Positions 19,101-26,008 of a stretch of 51,392 nt of DNA are shown piece after piece. The first letter of the stretch is position 1. Each line of letters begins with the position of its first letter. Below the pieces are notes generated by a model. That model searched no databases and was not told the origin of the DNA. It saw nothing but the letters and a program-made list of their open reading frames with translations. Source of the stretch: Clostridia bacterium (GTDB lineage: Bacteria; Bacillota; Clostridia; Oscillospirales; Acutalibacteraceae); contig JAFSAR010000005.1 of assembly GCA_017442225.1 (NCBI GenBank), positions 1 through 51,392 of the forward strand, in the 5' to 3' direction. Both the position numbers and the translations under genes were made by a program.

Positions 19101-21645
19101 TCCAAGCGGTGCAAACTATGAGGTATCTACAAGCAGTGGTACTACCGGTACTATACAGCAAAATCATTTAAGCGAGGTAAAATTTGAAAATACCCTTGCT
19201 GACGGTAATCTTGTAATTACAAAGCGTATCGTTCATCCGTTCGCTACCGCGCCCGACAGTATGAAAAACCACGTGTTCAAGTTTGACGTAATGTTAAGTG
19301 GTTATAACGATGGCGATACTGTTAAGGCTTACTATTCGACAGACGTTGACAACAAATTTGACCTTACTGTTAATGGTGGAACGATTAGCAACCTTGAGCT
19401 TCGCGGTAACCAGTCAATAGTGATTTTAGCAAAAGCCGGTGCGAAGGCTGTGGTTACCGAAGATATTACGGCAATGCCCAAGGGCTTTTCACTCGGTAGC
19501 GTCGAGCCTCCTGCAAACAATATAATTGCTACCGATAACAACGTTGTGTACGTTTTCACAAACACGTATAATCCTGCGGCTGTAAATCCTGATATTACAA
19601 TAAATGCTTCTAAAGAGCTTACAGGCCGTCCATGGAATAACGACCAGTTTACCTTTGCGCTTTATAAGTATGATACAGTTTTGGCAAAATACGTTGAGGT
19701 AGCAAATTCTCGCGAAACCATAACCAAAGCAGGCGATTTTGGTAGTGTTCTTACCGAGGCTATTAAGGCTGAAGAATTTGACAAGGTTGGCACATATCAT
19801 TATTCTATAAGAGAACTAGTGCCCGATAACACCTATGGCGTAAGCTATGATACCGTATCACGTGACTTTAACGTAATAGTTACAGATAATGACACCGACG
19901 GAAAGTTTGAAATCAACGCGGTTGAAAACGCTAATCACACATCGGTTGCCAAAAACGGTAATGCATACACTGTAACAGCCGATAAGTTTGTAAACACCTA
20001 TAAGGCTGATGGTATTGCAGAGGCAATTATCGAAATCAACAAAACCGTTGATACTCCCGATGGTATAACCTATAGCCCCGAAGGCTTCGAGTTTGGTGTA
20101 TACAATGATGCAGGTGAGCTTGTAAGCCCACTATACGATACCGACGCAAACGGTAAAACACAGTTTATCTTTACCTTTAACGCTGATGGTGTAAATTATC
20201 AGAATAATAAGGTTTATAACTATGTAATAAAGGAGACCAACACAGGTCTTGGCGGTATAACATATGCCAACGATATTCCGTTTACCGTAACTGTAAAAGA
20301 TAATCTTGACGGTACAATCAGTGCAACTACAAATATTACTAATACCAATAACGGTGTATCGGTCGTTGACGTAACAAACGTTTATAACACACAAAGCGTT
20401 GACGTTATAATTGAAGCTACCAAAAAAATTACAGGTCGTGGCCTTAAGGACGGCGAATTCAAGTTTGACCTATATAGCCTTGACACCAATTCAGTAGTTA
20501 AAAACGACGTTACAAACGACGCCGCAGGTAAGGTTAGCTTTAATCTTAGCTTTGACAAGGTTGGCACCTATAACTACAAGGTATATGAAGACGAGGTTGA
20601 CGGTAACGGTGTAACCGTTGACAAGACAGAGCACAACGTAACAGTAGTTGTTGACCACGACGGCGAGGGTAATTTGACCGCTACAGTTAACGGCACAAAA
20701 GCCGGCACCACACCTGTAAACGTTGGTACCTTTAACAACAGCTATTCCGCTGCCGAAACTAACGTAGTATTTGAAGCTACAAAGCATCTTACCGGTCGTG
20801 ATTTGGTAGATGGCGAATTTGAGTTCAATCTTTATAACAACGATACTAATACTCTAATTCAAACCAAAACAAATGACGCTGACGGTAATGTTGTATTTGA
20901 TGCTATAACCTTTGATATAGGCGGCGCATACAACTACAAAATATATGAAAACGAAGTAGATCAAAACGGCGTTACAGTAGATACCACATCTTACGAAATC
21001 ACAGTATTCGTATATGACAATGACAAGGGCAACCTTGAAACCGAGATATACGTTGATACAAATAAGCTTTCAGGCTCTATGAAAGACGTAGTTGTATTTG
21101 AAAATAAGTACAAAGCAGATGCTACCGACATAGTTATAAATGCTAAAAAGGTACTTGATGGTCGTGATTTAGTAGCTGACGAGTTTGAATTCCAGCTTTA
21201 TCTTGGCGATGATTTATTACAAACTGTGAAAAACGACGCCGACGGTAACGTGGTATTTAACAATGTTTTGGTTGAGTCTGCAGGCAAGGTTACCTTTACT
21301 GTAAAAGAGGTTAAGGGCGATGCCGAGGGTATAACCTATGACGAAACGGTTTACACCGTAACTGCAACCGTAACCGATAATCTTGACGGTACTTTAAGCG
21401 TGGATTATCTATACGAGGTGGACGGTGACAAGGTTGATGAGATTGTATTTAACAATAAATACACAGCTCCTACACCTGAACCCACACCACAACCCGAACC
21501 ACAGCCAGAACCTACTCCAACTCCACAACCGGAATCACCAAAGACAGGCGACAGCACAAATCTTACTGCATGGTTGGCAGTTGTATTTGTAAGCGGCGCA
21601 ATAATCTTTGCAACAGGCAAAAAACTTAGAAGACTTAATAAATAA
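16177..21645 (+). CDS. Giant VWA/pilin-repeat surface protein with SPKTG sortase signal
   Basis: 1822-residue secreted, wall-anchored protein. Signal peptide residues 1-35 (basic start, hydrophobic core, ends ASA). A von Willebrand A domain with MIDAS motif DISGS at 130-134 spans about 115-440 and probably binds ligands or tissue. About 885-1760 hold a DUF5979-like domain and at least five pilin/isopeptide-type repeats, starting near residues 895, 1011, 1142, 1284, 1411, 1531 and 1652, with recurring phrases such as TKHLTGRDLVDGEFEF. Lys near the start and Asn near the end (FNNKY) fit intramolecular isopeptide bonds. A Pro-rich wall-spanning segment precedes SPKTG (S1787-G1791), a membrane helix and a KKLRRLNK tail. 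No sortase gene lies in the window. ATG 16177 follows AAAGGAAG. Resembles tip or backbone pilins. Confidence 0.88.
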   Translation: MKNTKKRLNKFLSVFLTLTIVFSMFAGLGLTASAATNPHFTKIADASTLDGWKQFFGSTTNSTENAGGVWTDKSVFVDNSAFTGLTDAYGDTILPEVSDDGFLVALSAIASNKSIVGYSHIPTDTVLVLDISGSMGPGNGNNNAVADLVLASNAAITKLLELNNNNRVGVVLYSAEYDEGNDEHYYTLLPIDRYAATGTVTYNNGTRFDTSDDITVGRYLETNSNYSHNGNEISIASGVSNSTGVVGKKTVDVVGGTFIQGGLKAAADLFKGKADANDTVVAGDGFQGGTQRKPVMVLMSDGAPTYASTNYTNPNNPNEGSGHYTYDSYAFLTQLTAAYVKEQITTYYNDTEALFYTLGMGVGGSTVAQSVLDPQNSTPTINDYWNDYSDASNGASVEITNDISVVKNSAVTDIVYTNQYFEAENGSDLFDAFDSIVNEIIIQSLYRPTLVENNNAHMEGYIEFIDDIGDFMSVKQIEGIMIGDKLFTGEKLCENFRADGGDLGTIQNPNTLGDNLIWAVKERLGIEDTATAQRLVTLAYEHGQLSYTDEDNYSNFIGWYADENGKYLGFWDESHTYSQAPMGAKYINKSYGMLGEVIDGHNASDLMYVSIQVHTEIVPQGTFGTTEKDTIVAGHAQMIFRVPASLIPVVNYEVTLEGTSYEDAKNIEMTINDAEPIRLVFELGLRDDINEYNIESRLADNYRTADGKYALYTNEWSKDQFDKEIDPNNTDYIAPTDSINTIAYFEPNYANERYYYTEPTPVYVYNSATGEYVKYSSTTKPTAGDGNAYFRQINVFELTGNGNEAVHKKVYERVSDTALGRVDKSDTNGGWNIRKETIHRIYDEIETLKANNETGTINYSYFPTVEHIEGTHYYADAILGNNGKLTVTPVTGISLTKTIDDTLTGTTHDFTFNVDIGDTAATYSVVRSFDGNYTDKGETITVDSDGKGTINVKPGETVLIVGIPAGTAYSIEEYIPSGANYEVSTSSGTTGTIQQNHLSEVKFENTLADGNLVITKRIVHPFATAPDSMKNHVFKFDVMLSGYNDGDTVKAYYSTDVDNKFDLTVNGGTISNLELRGNQSIVILAKAGAKAVVTEDITAMPKGFSLGSVEPPANNIIATDNNVVYVFTNTYNPAAVNPDITINASKELTGRPWNNDQFTFALYKYDTVLAKYVEVANSRETITKAGDFGSVLTEAIKAEEFDKVGTYHYSIRELVPDNTYGVSYDTVSRDFNVIVTDNDTDGKFEINAVENANHTSVAKNGNAYTVTADKFVNTYKADGIAEAIIEINKTVDTPDGITYSPEGFEFGVYNDAGELVSPLYDTDANGKTQFIFTFNADGVNYQNNKVYNYVIKETNTGLGGITYANDIPFTVTVKDNLDGTISATTNITNTNNGVSVVDVTNVYNTQSVDVIIEATKKITGRGLKDGEFKFDLYSLDTNSVVKNDVTNDAAGKVSFNLSFDKVGTYNYKVYEDEVDGNGVTVDKTEHNVTVVVDHDGEGNLTATVNGTKAGTTPVNVGTFNNSYSAAETNVVFEATKHLTGRDLVDGEFEFNLYNNDTNTLIQTKTNDADGNVVFDAITFDIGGAYNYKIYENEVDQNGVTVDTTSYEITVFVYDNDKGNLETEIYVDTNKLSGSMKDVVVFENKYKADATDIVINAKKVLDGRDLVADEFEFQLYLGDDLLQTVKNDADGNVVFNNVLVESAGKVTFTVKEVKGDAEGITYDETVYTVTATVTDNLDGTLSVDYLYEVDGDKVDEIVFNNKYTAPTPEPTPQPEPQPEPTPTPQPESPKTGDSTNLTAWLAVVFVSGAIIFATGKKLRRLNK

Positions 21646-21658
21646 GTTGTAAATCATG

Positions 21659-21692
21659 AAAACTCCCTTGGAAATTTTCCAAGGGAGTTTTT
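21659..21692 (+). terminator. Terminator after the surface protein gene
   Basis: 16-bp perfect stem (AAAACTCCCTTGGAAA and its complement) with a single-base centre, followed by Ts; 14 bp after the stop. Confidence 0.9.
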
Positions 21693-21767
21693 AGGTAATA
21701 GTGAAGAGGTAAGAGGTAAAAAGTAATCCCCAAGCACTTATTGTGCTTGGGGATCTGGTGCCGGTGG
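21693..21767. repeat. 75-bp direct repeat, copy A (with tRNA 3'-end fragment)
   Basis: Aligns without gaps to 23458-23532, 66 of 75 positions identical by eye. It contains a degenerate GGTAAGA-type heptamer run, a 12-bp-stem hairpin (21726-21754) and TGGTGCCGGTGG, which in copy B is the 3' end of tRNA-Leu. The remainder of a tRNA is absent here. Positions 21768-21839 show no recognised feature. Confidence 0.8.
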
Positions 21768-21839
21768 TTCGTAACGGGTAGAACTCCCGAGAGAGATTAT
21801 ACTTTATTTAATTACTTTAAATCCAAGCAAATTTAATCA

Positions 21840-21858
21840 TTTATATTTGAAATATAAA
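21840..21858. promoter_or_regulatory. AT-rich perfect palindrome upstream of deoR-type gene
   Basis: TTTATATTTGAAATATAAA, a 19-bp perfect palindrome about 28 bp upstream of the -35. Could be an operator or simply an AT-rich cruciform. Confidence 0.35.
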
Positions 21859-21873
21859 TATACGCAAATTCGT

Positions 21874-21908
21874 TTACCAATTATGTTGATTTGTTACCGA
21901 TTGTTTTG
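21874..21908. promoter_or_regulatory. Direct-repeat operator at the deoR-type promoter
   Basis: TTACCAATTATGTTG (21874-21888) and TTACCGATTGTTTTG (21894-21908), 12 of 15 identical, with a 20-bp period, close to two helical turns. They cover the -35 and the spacer of the promoter for the DeoR-type gene, so binding there should repress it. Direct-repeat operators are usual for DeoR-family repressors; autoregulation is the simplest reading. Confidence 0.6.
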
Positions 21909-21914
21909 TATAAT
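21886..21914 (+). promoter_or_regulatory. Sigma-A promoter of the deoR-type gene
   Basis: TTGATT (21886-21891), 17-bp spacer, TATAAT (21909-21914), 41 bp before the ATG. Confidence 0.75.
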
Positions 21915-21954
21915 ATTATTGTTGGGACCAATAAAAACATTTGGAGGTTAAGTG

Positions 21955-22731
21955 ATGTTTATAGAAGAACGACATAATGAAATTATAGAACATCTAACAA
22001 AAAACGGAAAAATAACTATTTTGGAAATTACTGATAAATATGGCATATCAGATGAGTCTGCCCGTCGCGACTTAAGAATTTTAGAGCAAAAAGGTATATG
22101 CAAACGCACACATGGTGGTGCTATAGTACCTGTTCAAATTGGTTTTAGGCCGCCCGCCAATCGTGATTTTGACAGTATGACAGTTTTTGATAATTATAAA
22201 GAAATTGCAAAAATTGCAGTATCAAAAATTAAAGAAAACGATGTTGTATATCTGCCGAGTGGTTCATTTGGTGCGATAATGATAAGTTTATTGCCACGCG
22301 ATATATCATATACTTTGGTAATTAACTCTGTAGATATAGGTAAATCATTGCGCGATTTTGATAATATAAACACCTATGTTGTTGGCGGTAAAATGCGTCA
22401 AAGCGGCTCTTTGGTAGATAGTCTAGCGACAGAATTTGTAAGCCGTTTGCATTTCGACCTTTGCTTTATGACAGGGTCAGGATTAACAGCAAACTTTGGA
22501 TTAACAAACGGAACGGATGAAACCGCAAGTTTTCAGCGTACAATTATCAATAATAGCCGAAAAAAGATTTTAATTATTCCAAGCAATAAAATCGGTATAA
22601 ATTCTTTTGTAAAAGTGTGTGATATCACGTGTTTTGATGAAATAATTACCGATTGGGATTGTATAGACAAAGAAAAAACAGCTATTGTGGATACAGGTGT
22701 TATATTGACTATTGCTGAGGAACAAAAATGA
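21955..22731 (+). CDS. DeoR/GlpR-family transcriptional regulator
   Basis: 258 residues. N-terminal DeoR HTH (about 1-57) with ERHNEIIEHLTKNGKITILE and the SARRDLRILEQKG recognition helix, ending RTHGGA. The C-terminal DeoRC sensor domain resembles sugar-phosphate isomerases and normally binds a phosphorylated sugar that relieves repression; VYLPSGSFGAIMISLL and YVVGGKMRQSGSLVDSLA lie in its binding regions. ATG 21955 follows GGAGG at 7-nt spacing. It overlaps the following HTH gene by 4 nt (ATGA). No sugar-metabolism gene adjoins it, so only autoregulation is suggested by the sequence. Confidence 0.88.
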   Translation: MFIEERHNEIIEHLTKNGKITILEITDKYGISDESARRDLRILEQKGICKRTHGGAIVPVQIGFRPPANRDFDSMTVFDNYKEIAKIAVSKIKENDVVYLPSGSFGAIMISLLPRDISYTLVINSVDIGKSLRDFDNINTYVVGGKMRQSGSLVDSLATEFVSRLHFDLCFMTGSGLTANFGLTNGTDETASFQRTIINNSRKKILIIPSNKIGINSFVKVCDITCFDEIITDWDCIDKEKTAIVDTGVILTIAEEQK

Positions 22732-22916
22732 ATCGTGAATTAAAATTGCGTAATCTAATACTTGATAAATACGATAGTCTTAGAGCATTTGCTATAGATG
22801 CAAATATCCCTTATTCTACACTGACAACTTTGCTTTCACGTGATTTGGGAAACGCATCTTTTGATACAATAATTCAAATATGTAAAAAATTAGACGTCGA
22901 CCCGAATGAAATATAA
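22728..22916 (+). CDS. Small Cro/CI-type HTH protein
   Basis: 62 residues, essentially one XRE/Cro helix-turn-helix: LILDKYDSLRAFAIDANIPY, then STLTTLLSRDL, then FDTIIQICKKLDVDPNEI. There is no effector domain. The ATG overlaps the upstream DeoR stop (ATGA), so translation is probably coupled and both proteins are made together. Single-domain Cro/CI proteins are typical of prophages, integrative elements and toxin-antitoxin loci; no partner toxin is visible. Confidence 0.8.
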   Translation: MNRELKLRNLILDKYDSLRAFAIDANIPYSTLTTLLSRDLGNASFDTIIQICKKLDVDPNEI

Positions 22917-22947
22917 CTTTTTTACAAAAAATAATCCGAAACTAGTA

Positions 22948-22978
22948 AAATCGCCGAAGCATTTAGCCTTGGCGATTT
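22948..22978. terminator. Hairpin between convergent HTH and S23 genes
   Basis: AAATCGCC / GGCGATTT stem with partial extension, between a plus-strand stop and a minus-strand stop; AT tails on both sides suit bidirectional termination. Confidence 0.65.
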
Positions 22979-22998
22979 ATAATACATTGTGCAAATTA

Positions 22999-23349
22999 TT
23001 ACTTATTTAATTTATTTTTTGCAGTATTCAACGAAGAAACTAATAATTTTTTTACTTCAATACATTTGTCTAAAACATCTGTATTATCATAGTAGCCGCT
23101 TTCGATTAAAAGTTCTAACCAGTATTCACTTTCAGAACACTCTTTGAGTGCTATTTGAAGTTTAGCTATGAAATCGGCAGTACCGTGACCATAAAATGCC
23201 TCGCGAATATTAGCACCAATGCTTGTACCACTACGTATAAGCTGATTTGTAAGTACGCTTTCTTTTTTTGTTTGTTTTATATAATTACAAACCTTTATAA
23301 TCAGCAAAGCAAATTCTTTTGATTTTATAATTAAGGGACTATCAACCAT
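22999..23349 (-). CDS. Four-helix-bundle protein (S23/bAvd family)
   Basis: 116 residues matching the family first found inside 23S rRNA intervening sequences and structurally related to Avd of diversity-generating retroelements. The signature LTNQLIRSGTSIGANIREA is followed by DFIAKLQIALKECSESEYWL. The protein forms pentameric bundles and probably binds nucleic acid; no enzymatic activity is known. Here it stands alone: no rRNA and no reverse transcriptase is nearby. It lies inside the repeat-bounded segment beside tRNA-Leu, consistent with a travelling accessory gene. Confidence 0.85.
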   Translation of the reverse strand: MVDSPLIIKSKEFALLIIKVCNYIKQTKKESVLTNQLIRSGTSIGANIREAFYGHGTADFIAKLQIALKECSESEYWLELLIESGYYDNTDVLDKCIEVKKLLVSSLNTAKNKLNK

Positions 23350-23387
23350 ATCATTACCACCTTTGTTTACAACAGTATATCGTAAAA

Positions 23388-23457
23388 GCGGCGAAGCCGC
23401 AATACTTATTACCTATTACTTCTTACCTATTACTTTCCAAAGCCCCAAGTGATTTTG
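23388..23457. repeat. Heptamer run and small hairpins between S23 gene and repeat B
   Basis: Hairpin GCGGC-GAA-GCCGC (23388-23400), then four heptamers TATTACC, TATTACT, TCTTACC, TATTACT (23407-23434). These are the reverse complement of the GGTAATA/GGTAAGA heptamers in repeat B, so the arrays face each other around AGCCCCAAGTGATTTT. Confidence 0.6.
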
Positions 23458-23532
23458 AGGTAAGAGTGAAGAGGTGAGAGGTAATAAGTAAGCCCCAAGC
23501 ACTTGTCGTACTTGGGGCTTTGGTGCCGGTGG
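23458..23532. repeat. 75-bp direct repeat, copy B (overlaps tRNA-Leu 3' end)
   Basis: Matches 21693-21767 without gaps (about 88 percent by eye). Its last 12 bases are the 3' end of tRNA-Leu including the encoded CCA. Copies A and B bound a 1.69-kb segment, 21768-23457. Confidence 0.8.
23492..23518 (-). terminator. Terminator of tRNA-Leu
   Basis: Hairpin GCCCCAAGTAC / GTGCTTGGGGC (one A-C mismatch) starting 2 nt after the tRNA CCA on the minus strand, followed by a T-containing tail. Confidence 0.6.
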
Positions 23533-23607
23533 CCGGACTCGAACCGGCACGGTATCGCTACCGGTGGATTTTGAGTCCACTACGTCTGCCAATTCCATCA
23601 CACCGGC
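23521..23607 (-). tRNA. tRNA-Leu (CAA)
   Basis: 87 nt on the minus strand with encoded CCA. Acceptor stem GCCGGTG / CACCGGC and discriminator A. The anticodon stem GTGGA / TCCAC closes the 7-nt loop CTCAAAA, giving anticodon CAA (reads UUG). A long variable arm and the T-arm GGTTCGAGTCC complete a class II tRNA. The ORF read through it on the minus strand is spurious. Its 3' end lies in direct repeat B. Confidence 0.95.
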
Positions 23608-23627
23608 AAATCATTGGTGCGAAAGTT

Positions 23628-23656
23628 ATTATACAACAATGTGTTAATAAAATCAA
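23628..23656 (-). promoter_or_regulatory. Promoter of tRNA-Leu
   Basis: Minus strand: TTGATT (23656-23651), 17-bp spacer, TATAAT (23633-23628), about 20 bp before the mature tRNA 5' end. Confidence 0.75.
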
Positions 23657-23675
23657 GTATAAATTTTATAAATTT

Positions 23676-24095
23676 TCAGGTCAATTCTTTCAATCTTTTT
23701 CGTATTGCAACAAGTGCGTCGTTAGAGTCGGTTATGCCGCTTACACACAATTCTATCGGGCACATACCATCGCCCGTACGATTTATTATATATGGCACCT
23801 GTTTATTGAAATGCACCTTTATATTATTGCTTTCTAAAATAACTTTAGCGGCATTGCTTAAAACGTAAGCCCATACGGATTTTACCTTTAGCAAAACATA
23901 TAGATGTGCTGCCCCCGCGCCAACAACCTTGTCGGCGGCGTAATAGTCACTAAAGTCGATGTTTGATTCTAAAAACTCAATTAACGGCCTGACACCCTTT
24001 TGATTTGAGTAATGTTTTTGTGTGCCGTTAAAAAGCACACAGGTGTAATCACCCAAAATTAGTATTTCTTTTGCTTTTTCTAAATTTATATCCAT
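23676..24095 (-). CDS. DUF1893 domain protein
   Basis: 139 residues matching DUF1893, a family with a cytidine-deaminase-like fold and no settled function. Visible family features: YTCVLFNGTQKHYSNQKGVRPLIEF, AADKVVGAGAAHLYVLL and a C-terminal NRTGDGMCPIELCV with two cysteines. It begins 2 nt after the aldo/keto reductase stop, so the two are cotranscribed, a pairing also seen in other Clostridia. Substrate unknown. Confidence 0.82.
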   Translation of the reverse strand: MDINLEKAKEILILGDYTCVLFNGTQKHYSNQKGVRPLIEFLESNIDFSDYYAADKVVGAGAAHLYVLLKVKSVWAYVLSNAAKVILESNNIKVHFNKQVPYIINRTGDGMCPIELCVSGITDSNDALVAIRKRLKELT

Positions 24096-24097
24096 AG

Positions 24098-25189
24098 TTA
24101 TTGTTCTAACTTTTTTGTTATGTTTTCAAAAAGTTCTCTGATTTTTAGATTTTGTGAGCATACGCCTTCGCATTTGCCGCATTTTATGCAGTCGGTGATT
24201 TTGATATTTTTCTTTATCTCACCGAGTGTGGCTTTGTTGGATAAAAAGCGATTATACTCGGCAAATATGGTTGGAATAGCAATATTTTTTGGACAAACAT
24301 TAACACAGTAATTACATGTAGTACAACCGATTTGTCGAGTTTTTAATATAACTTTTCTTGCTTCATCGAAAAGCGACATTTGTTCATTTGTAAATGGAAC
24401 AAAATCGTTCATGGCTTCAATATTGTCACGTATCATATCGGTGTTTCCCATACCCGAAAGCACCATAAATACATTAGGGTAACTTGCAGCATAGCGTATA
24501 GCAAGTGAAGCATCGCTACCGCCAAGAGCTGATAAAACATCTTTTGCTTTATCGGGAATATTAGCCAGCGCGCCGCCCTTTACCGGTTCCATAACAATTA
24601 CGGGTTTGCCGTGTTTTACCGCTACGTCATAACATGCCTTGCTTTGCACGGCGGGGTTATCATAATCAAGGTAATTTATTTGAAGCTGCACCGCTTCCAT
24701 AAAAGGTTGTTCGGTTAGCACCTTATCTAAAAAATCGGCCGAGTCATGAAAAGACATAGCTATATGCTTGATTTTGCCCTGCTCTTTAAGCGTTTTAATC
24801 TTGTCAAAAGAGTTACACTTTTTGTGCTTTTCGTAGGTTTCGTGGTTGATGCAGTGGAAAAGGTAGATATCAAAATAATCTACACCGCAAAGCTTTAATT
24901 GCTTTTCAAACAGCGGCAAAATATCGTCTTCGTCGTCAAAACACCAAGATGACAGTTTATTTGCCAAAACATAATCCTCGCGGTTGTATCTTGCAACAAG
25001 ACAGTCTCGAAGCGCTGTTTCGCTTTTGCCGTCAAGATAACCATGCGCAGTGTCAAAATAGTTAAAGCCTGCATTTATAAACTCGTCTATCATAAGATTG
25101 AATTCATTATAATCAACCTGATTGTCACTGGTCATAGGTAGTCGCATACAACCAAAGCCGAGATTTTTCTTGCATTTTTCAAAAGACAT
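24098..25189 (-). CDS. Aldo/keto reductase with C-terminal 4Fe-4S ferredoxin domain
   Basis: 363 residues. The AKR barrel (about 1-270) shows the tetrad elements FDTAHGY (Asp, Tyr), LANKLSSW (Lys) and LFHCINH (His). The C-terminal ~90 residues carry two cluster motifs, CTTCNYCVNVCPKN and CIKCGKCEGVCSQN, so electrons may pass between an NAD(P)-type barrel and ferredoxin-like clusters. Such fusions are common in anaerobes; physiological substrates are mostly unknown. ATG follows TTTAGGAG. It begins 15 nt after the interrupted YhaN-like gene and runs into the DUF1893 gene. Confidence 0.88.
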   Translation of the reverse strand: MSFEKCKKNLGFGCMRLPMTSDNQVDYNEFNLMIDEFINAGFNYFDTAHGYLDGKSETALRDCLVARYNREDYVLANKLSSWCFDDEDDILPLFEKQLKLCGVDYFDIYLFHCINHETYEKHKKCNSFDKIKTLKEQGKIKHIAMSFHDSADFLDKVLTEQPFMEAVQLQINYLDYDNPAVQSKACYDVAVKHGKPVIVMEPVKGGALANIPDKAKDVLSALGGSDASLAIRYAASYPNVFMVLSGMGNTDMIRDNIEAMNDFVPFTNEQMSLFDEARKVILKTRQIGCTTCNYCVNVCPKNIAIPTIFAEYNRFLSNKATLGEIKKNIKITDCIKCGKCEGVCSQNLKIRELFENITKKLEQ

Positions 25190-25204
25190 AGTAAACTCCT
25201 AAAA

Positions 25205-26008
25205 TTATTTTTGATAAGGGGTTTGAATTGTGATATTTTGTCGCTTTGCAATATCGCAAATTGAGTTATGACAGGTAAAGAGAATTCCCTGACTGTTTTG
25301 GCAGAAATTTTTTAAAAATTTCATTGCCTTTTCGGTGCGGATGTCATCATACTGCGACAGTGAATCGTCGAGGAAGATTGGAAGGGGATTTTCCTTTGAA
25401 ATAAGAGAGGTGATTGCAAGCCGCAGACTCAGATATGCCTGATGCGTAGCGCCAAGGCTTAAAAAGTCAAGGTCACGCGTGCCGAAAACGGCTGTCTGTT
25501 CCACCGACATTTGAAGTCCGTCAGAAACGGTAACACTTTTGTATTTACCATCTGTAAGGGATGAAAAAATCGACTGTGTCTGTTGTTCCAGCTCGCTGCC
25601 AAAGCCACTTCGTACCTCGTTAAAACTGTCCTGTAAAACCGAGAGCGCAATATCAATAGTGTCGCAAAATTCTTTTTTTGAGGCAAGCTTTTCTTTCACA
25701 GCATCAAGCTCACGCTGTACATCCTCGGGATTTTCGCTGTGTCTGAAGGAAGTTTTCAGCTCGGTAAGATTTACGGTTATATCCTCTTTGAGTTGAGACA
25801 ATTTTTCACCTATAATCTCAAATTCGGCTTTTGCCGATTCAATGTCGGCAGTATTGGTGTTTGTCGCGTCTTGTATGGCTGTGAGTTTTTCGGCGGCTTC
25901 ATCATATCCGATATTGCCTAAATCGCGGCTTAAATATGAAAGCTGTAGCTTTAACTGTTTTTGATTTTGTGTCTTGGCTTCAAGAAGGCTAAGATGTTCT
26001 TTTATTTG
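25205..26008 (-). pseudogene. C-terminal remainder of the interrupted YhaN/SbcC-like ATPase
   Basis: Continues in the same reading frame directly after the TAA at 26009-26011, with no further stop until 25205. It encodes coiled coil followed by the C-terminal half of the ATPase head: LDFLSLGATHQAYLSLRLAI is the ABC-type signature and LPIFLDDSLSQYDD the Walker B, then LFTCHNS. These complete the Walker A on the N-terminal piece, so neither piece alone makes a working head. A TTG at 25801 could reinitiate translation to give a 198-residue fragment, but no good Shine-Dalgarno precedes it. A sequencing error, a fresh nonsense mutation or suppressed stop are all possible. Confidence 0.8.

Noticed and set aside
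17479..20787. Several long antisense ORFs within the adhesin gene
   Set aside because: They lack Shine-Dalgarno sites, are Cys/Ile-rich in shadow-frame fashion, and the sense gene is clearly coding.
21756..21800. Possible second tRNA at TGGTGCCGGTGG after the adhesin gene
   Set aside because: Only the 3' 12 nt match; no anticodon arm or acceptor partner can be folded.
22999..23349. Diversity-generating retroelement (Avd-like protein near a large surface protein)
   Set aside because: No reverse transcriptase and no template/variable repeat pair seen in the adhesin or nearby.
23416..23601. Minus-strand ORF of 61 codons containing VVDSKSTGSDTVPVRVRPPAP
   Set aside because: It is the translation of tRNA-Leu, a familiar false ORF.
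25205..25801. An independent 198-residue gene with TTG start
   Set aside because: The frame is continuous with the upstream ATPase across a single TAA, and the motifs complete its nucleotide-binding head.
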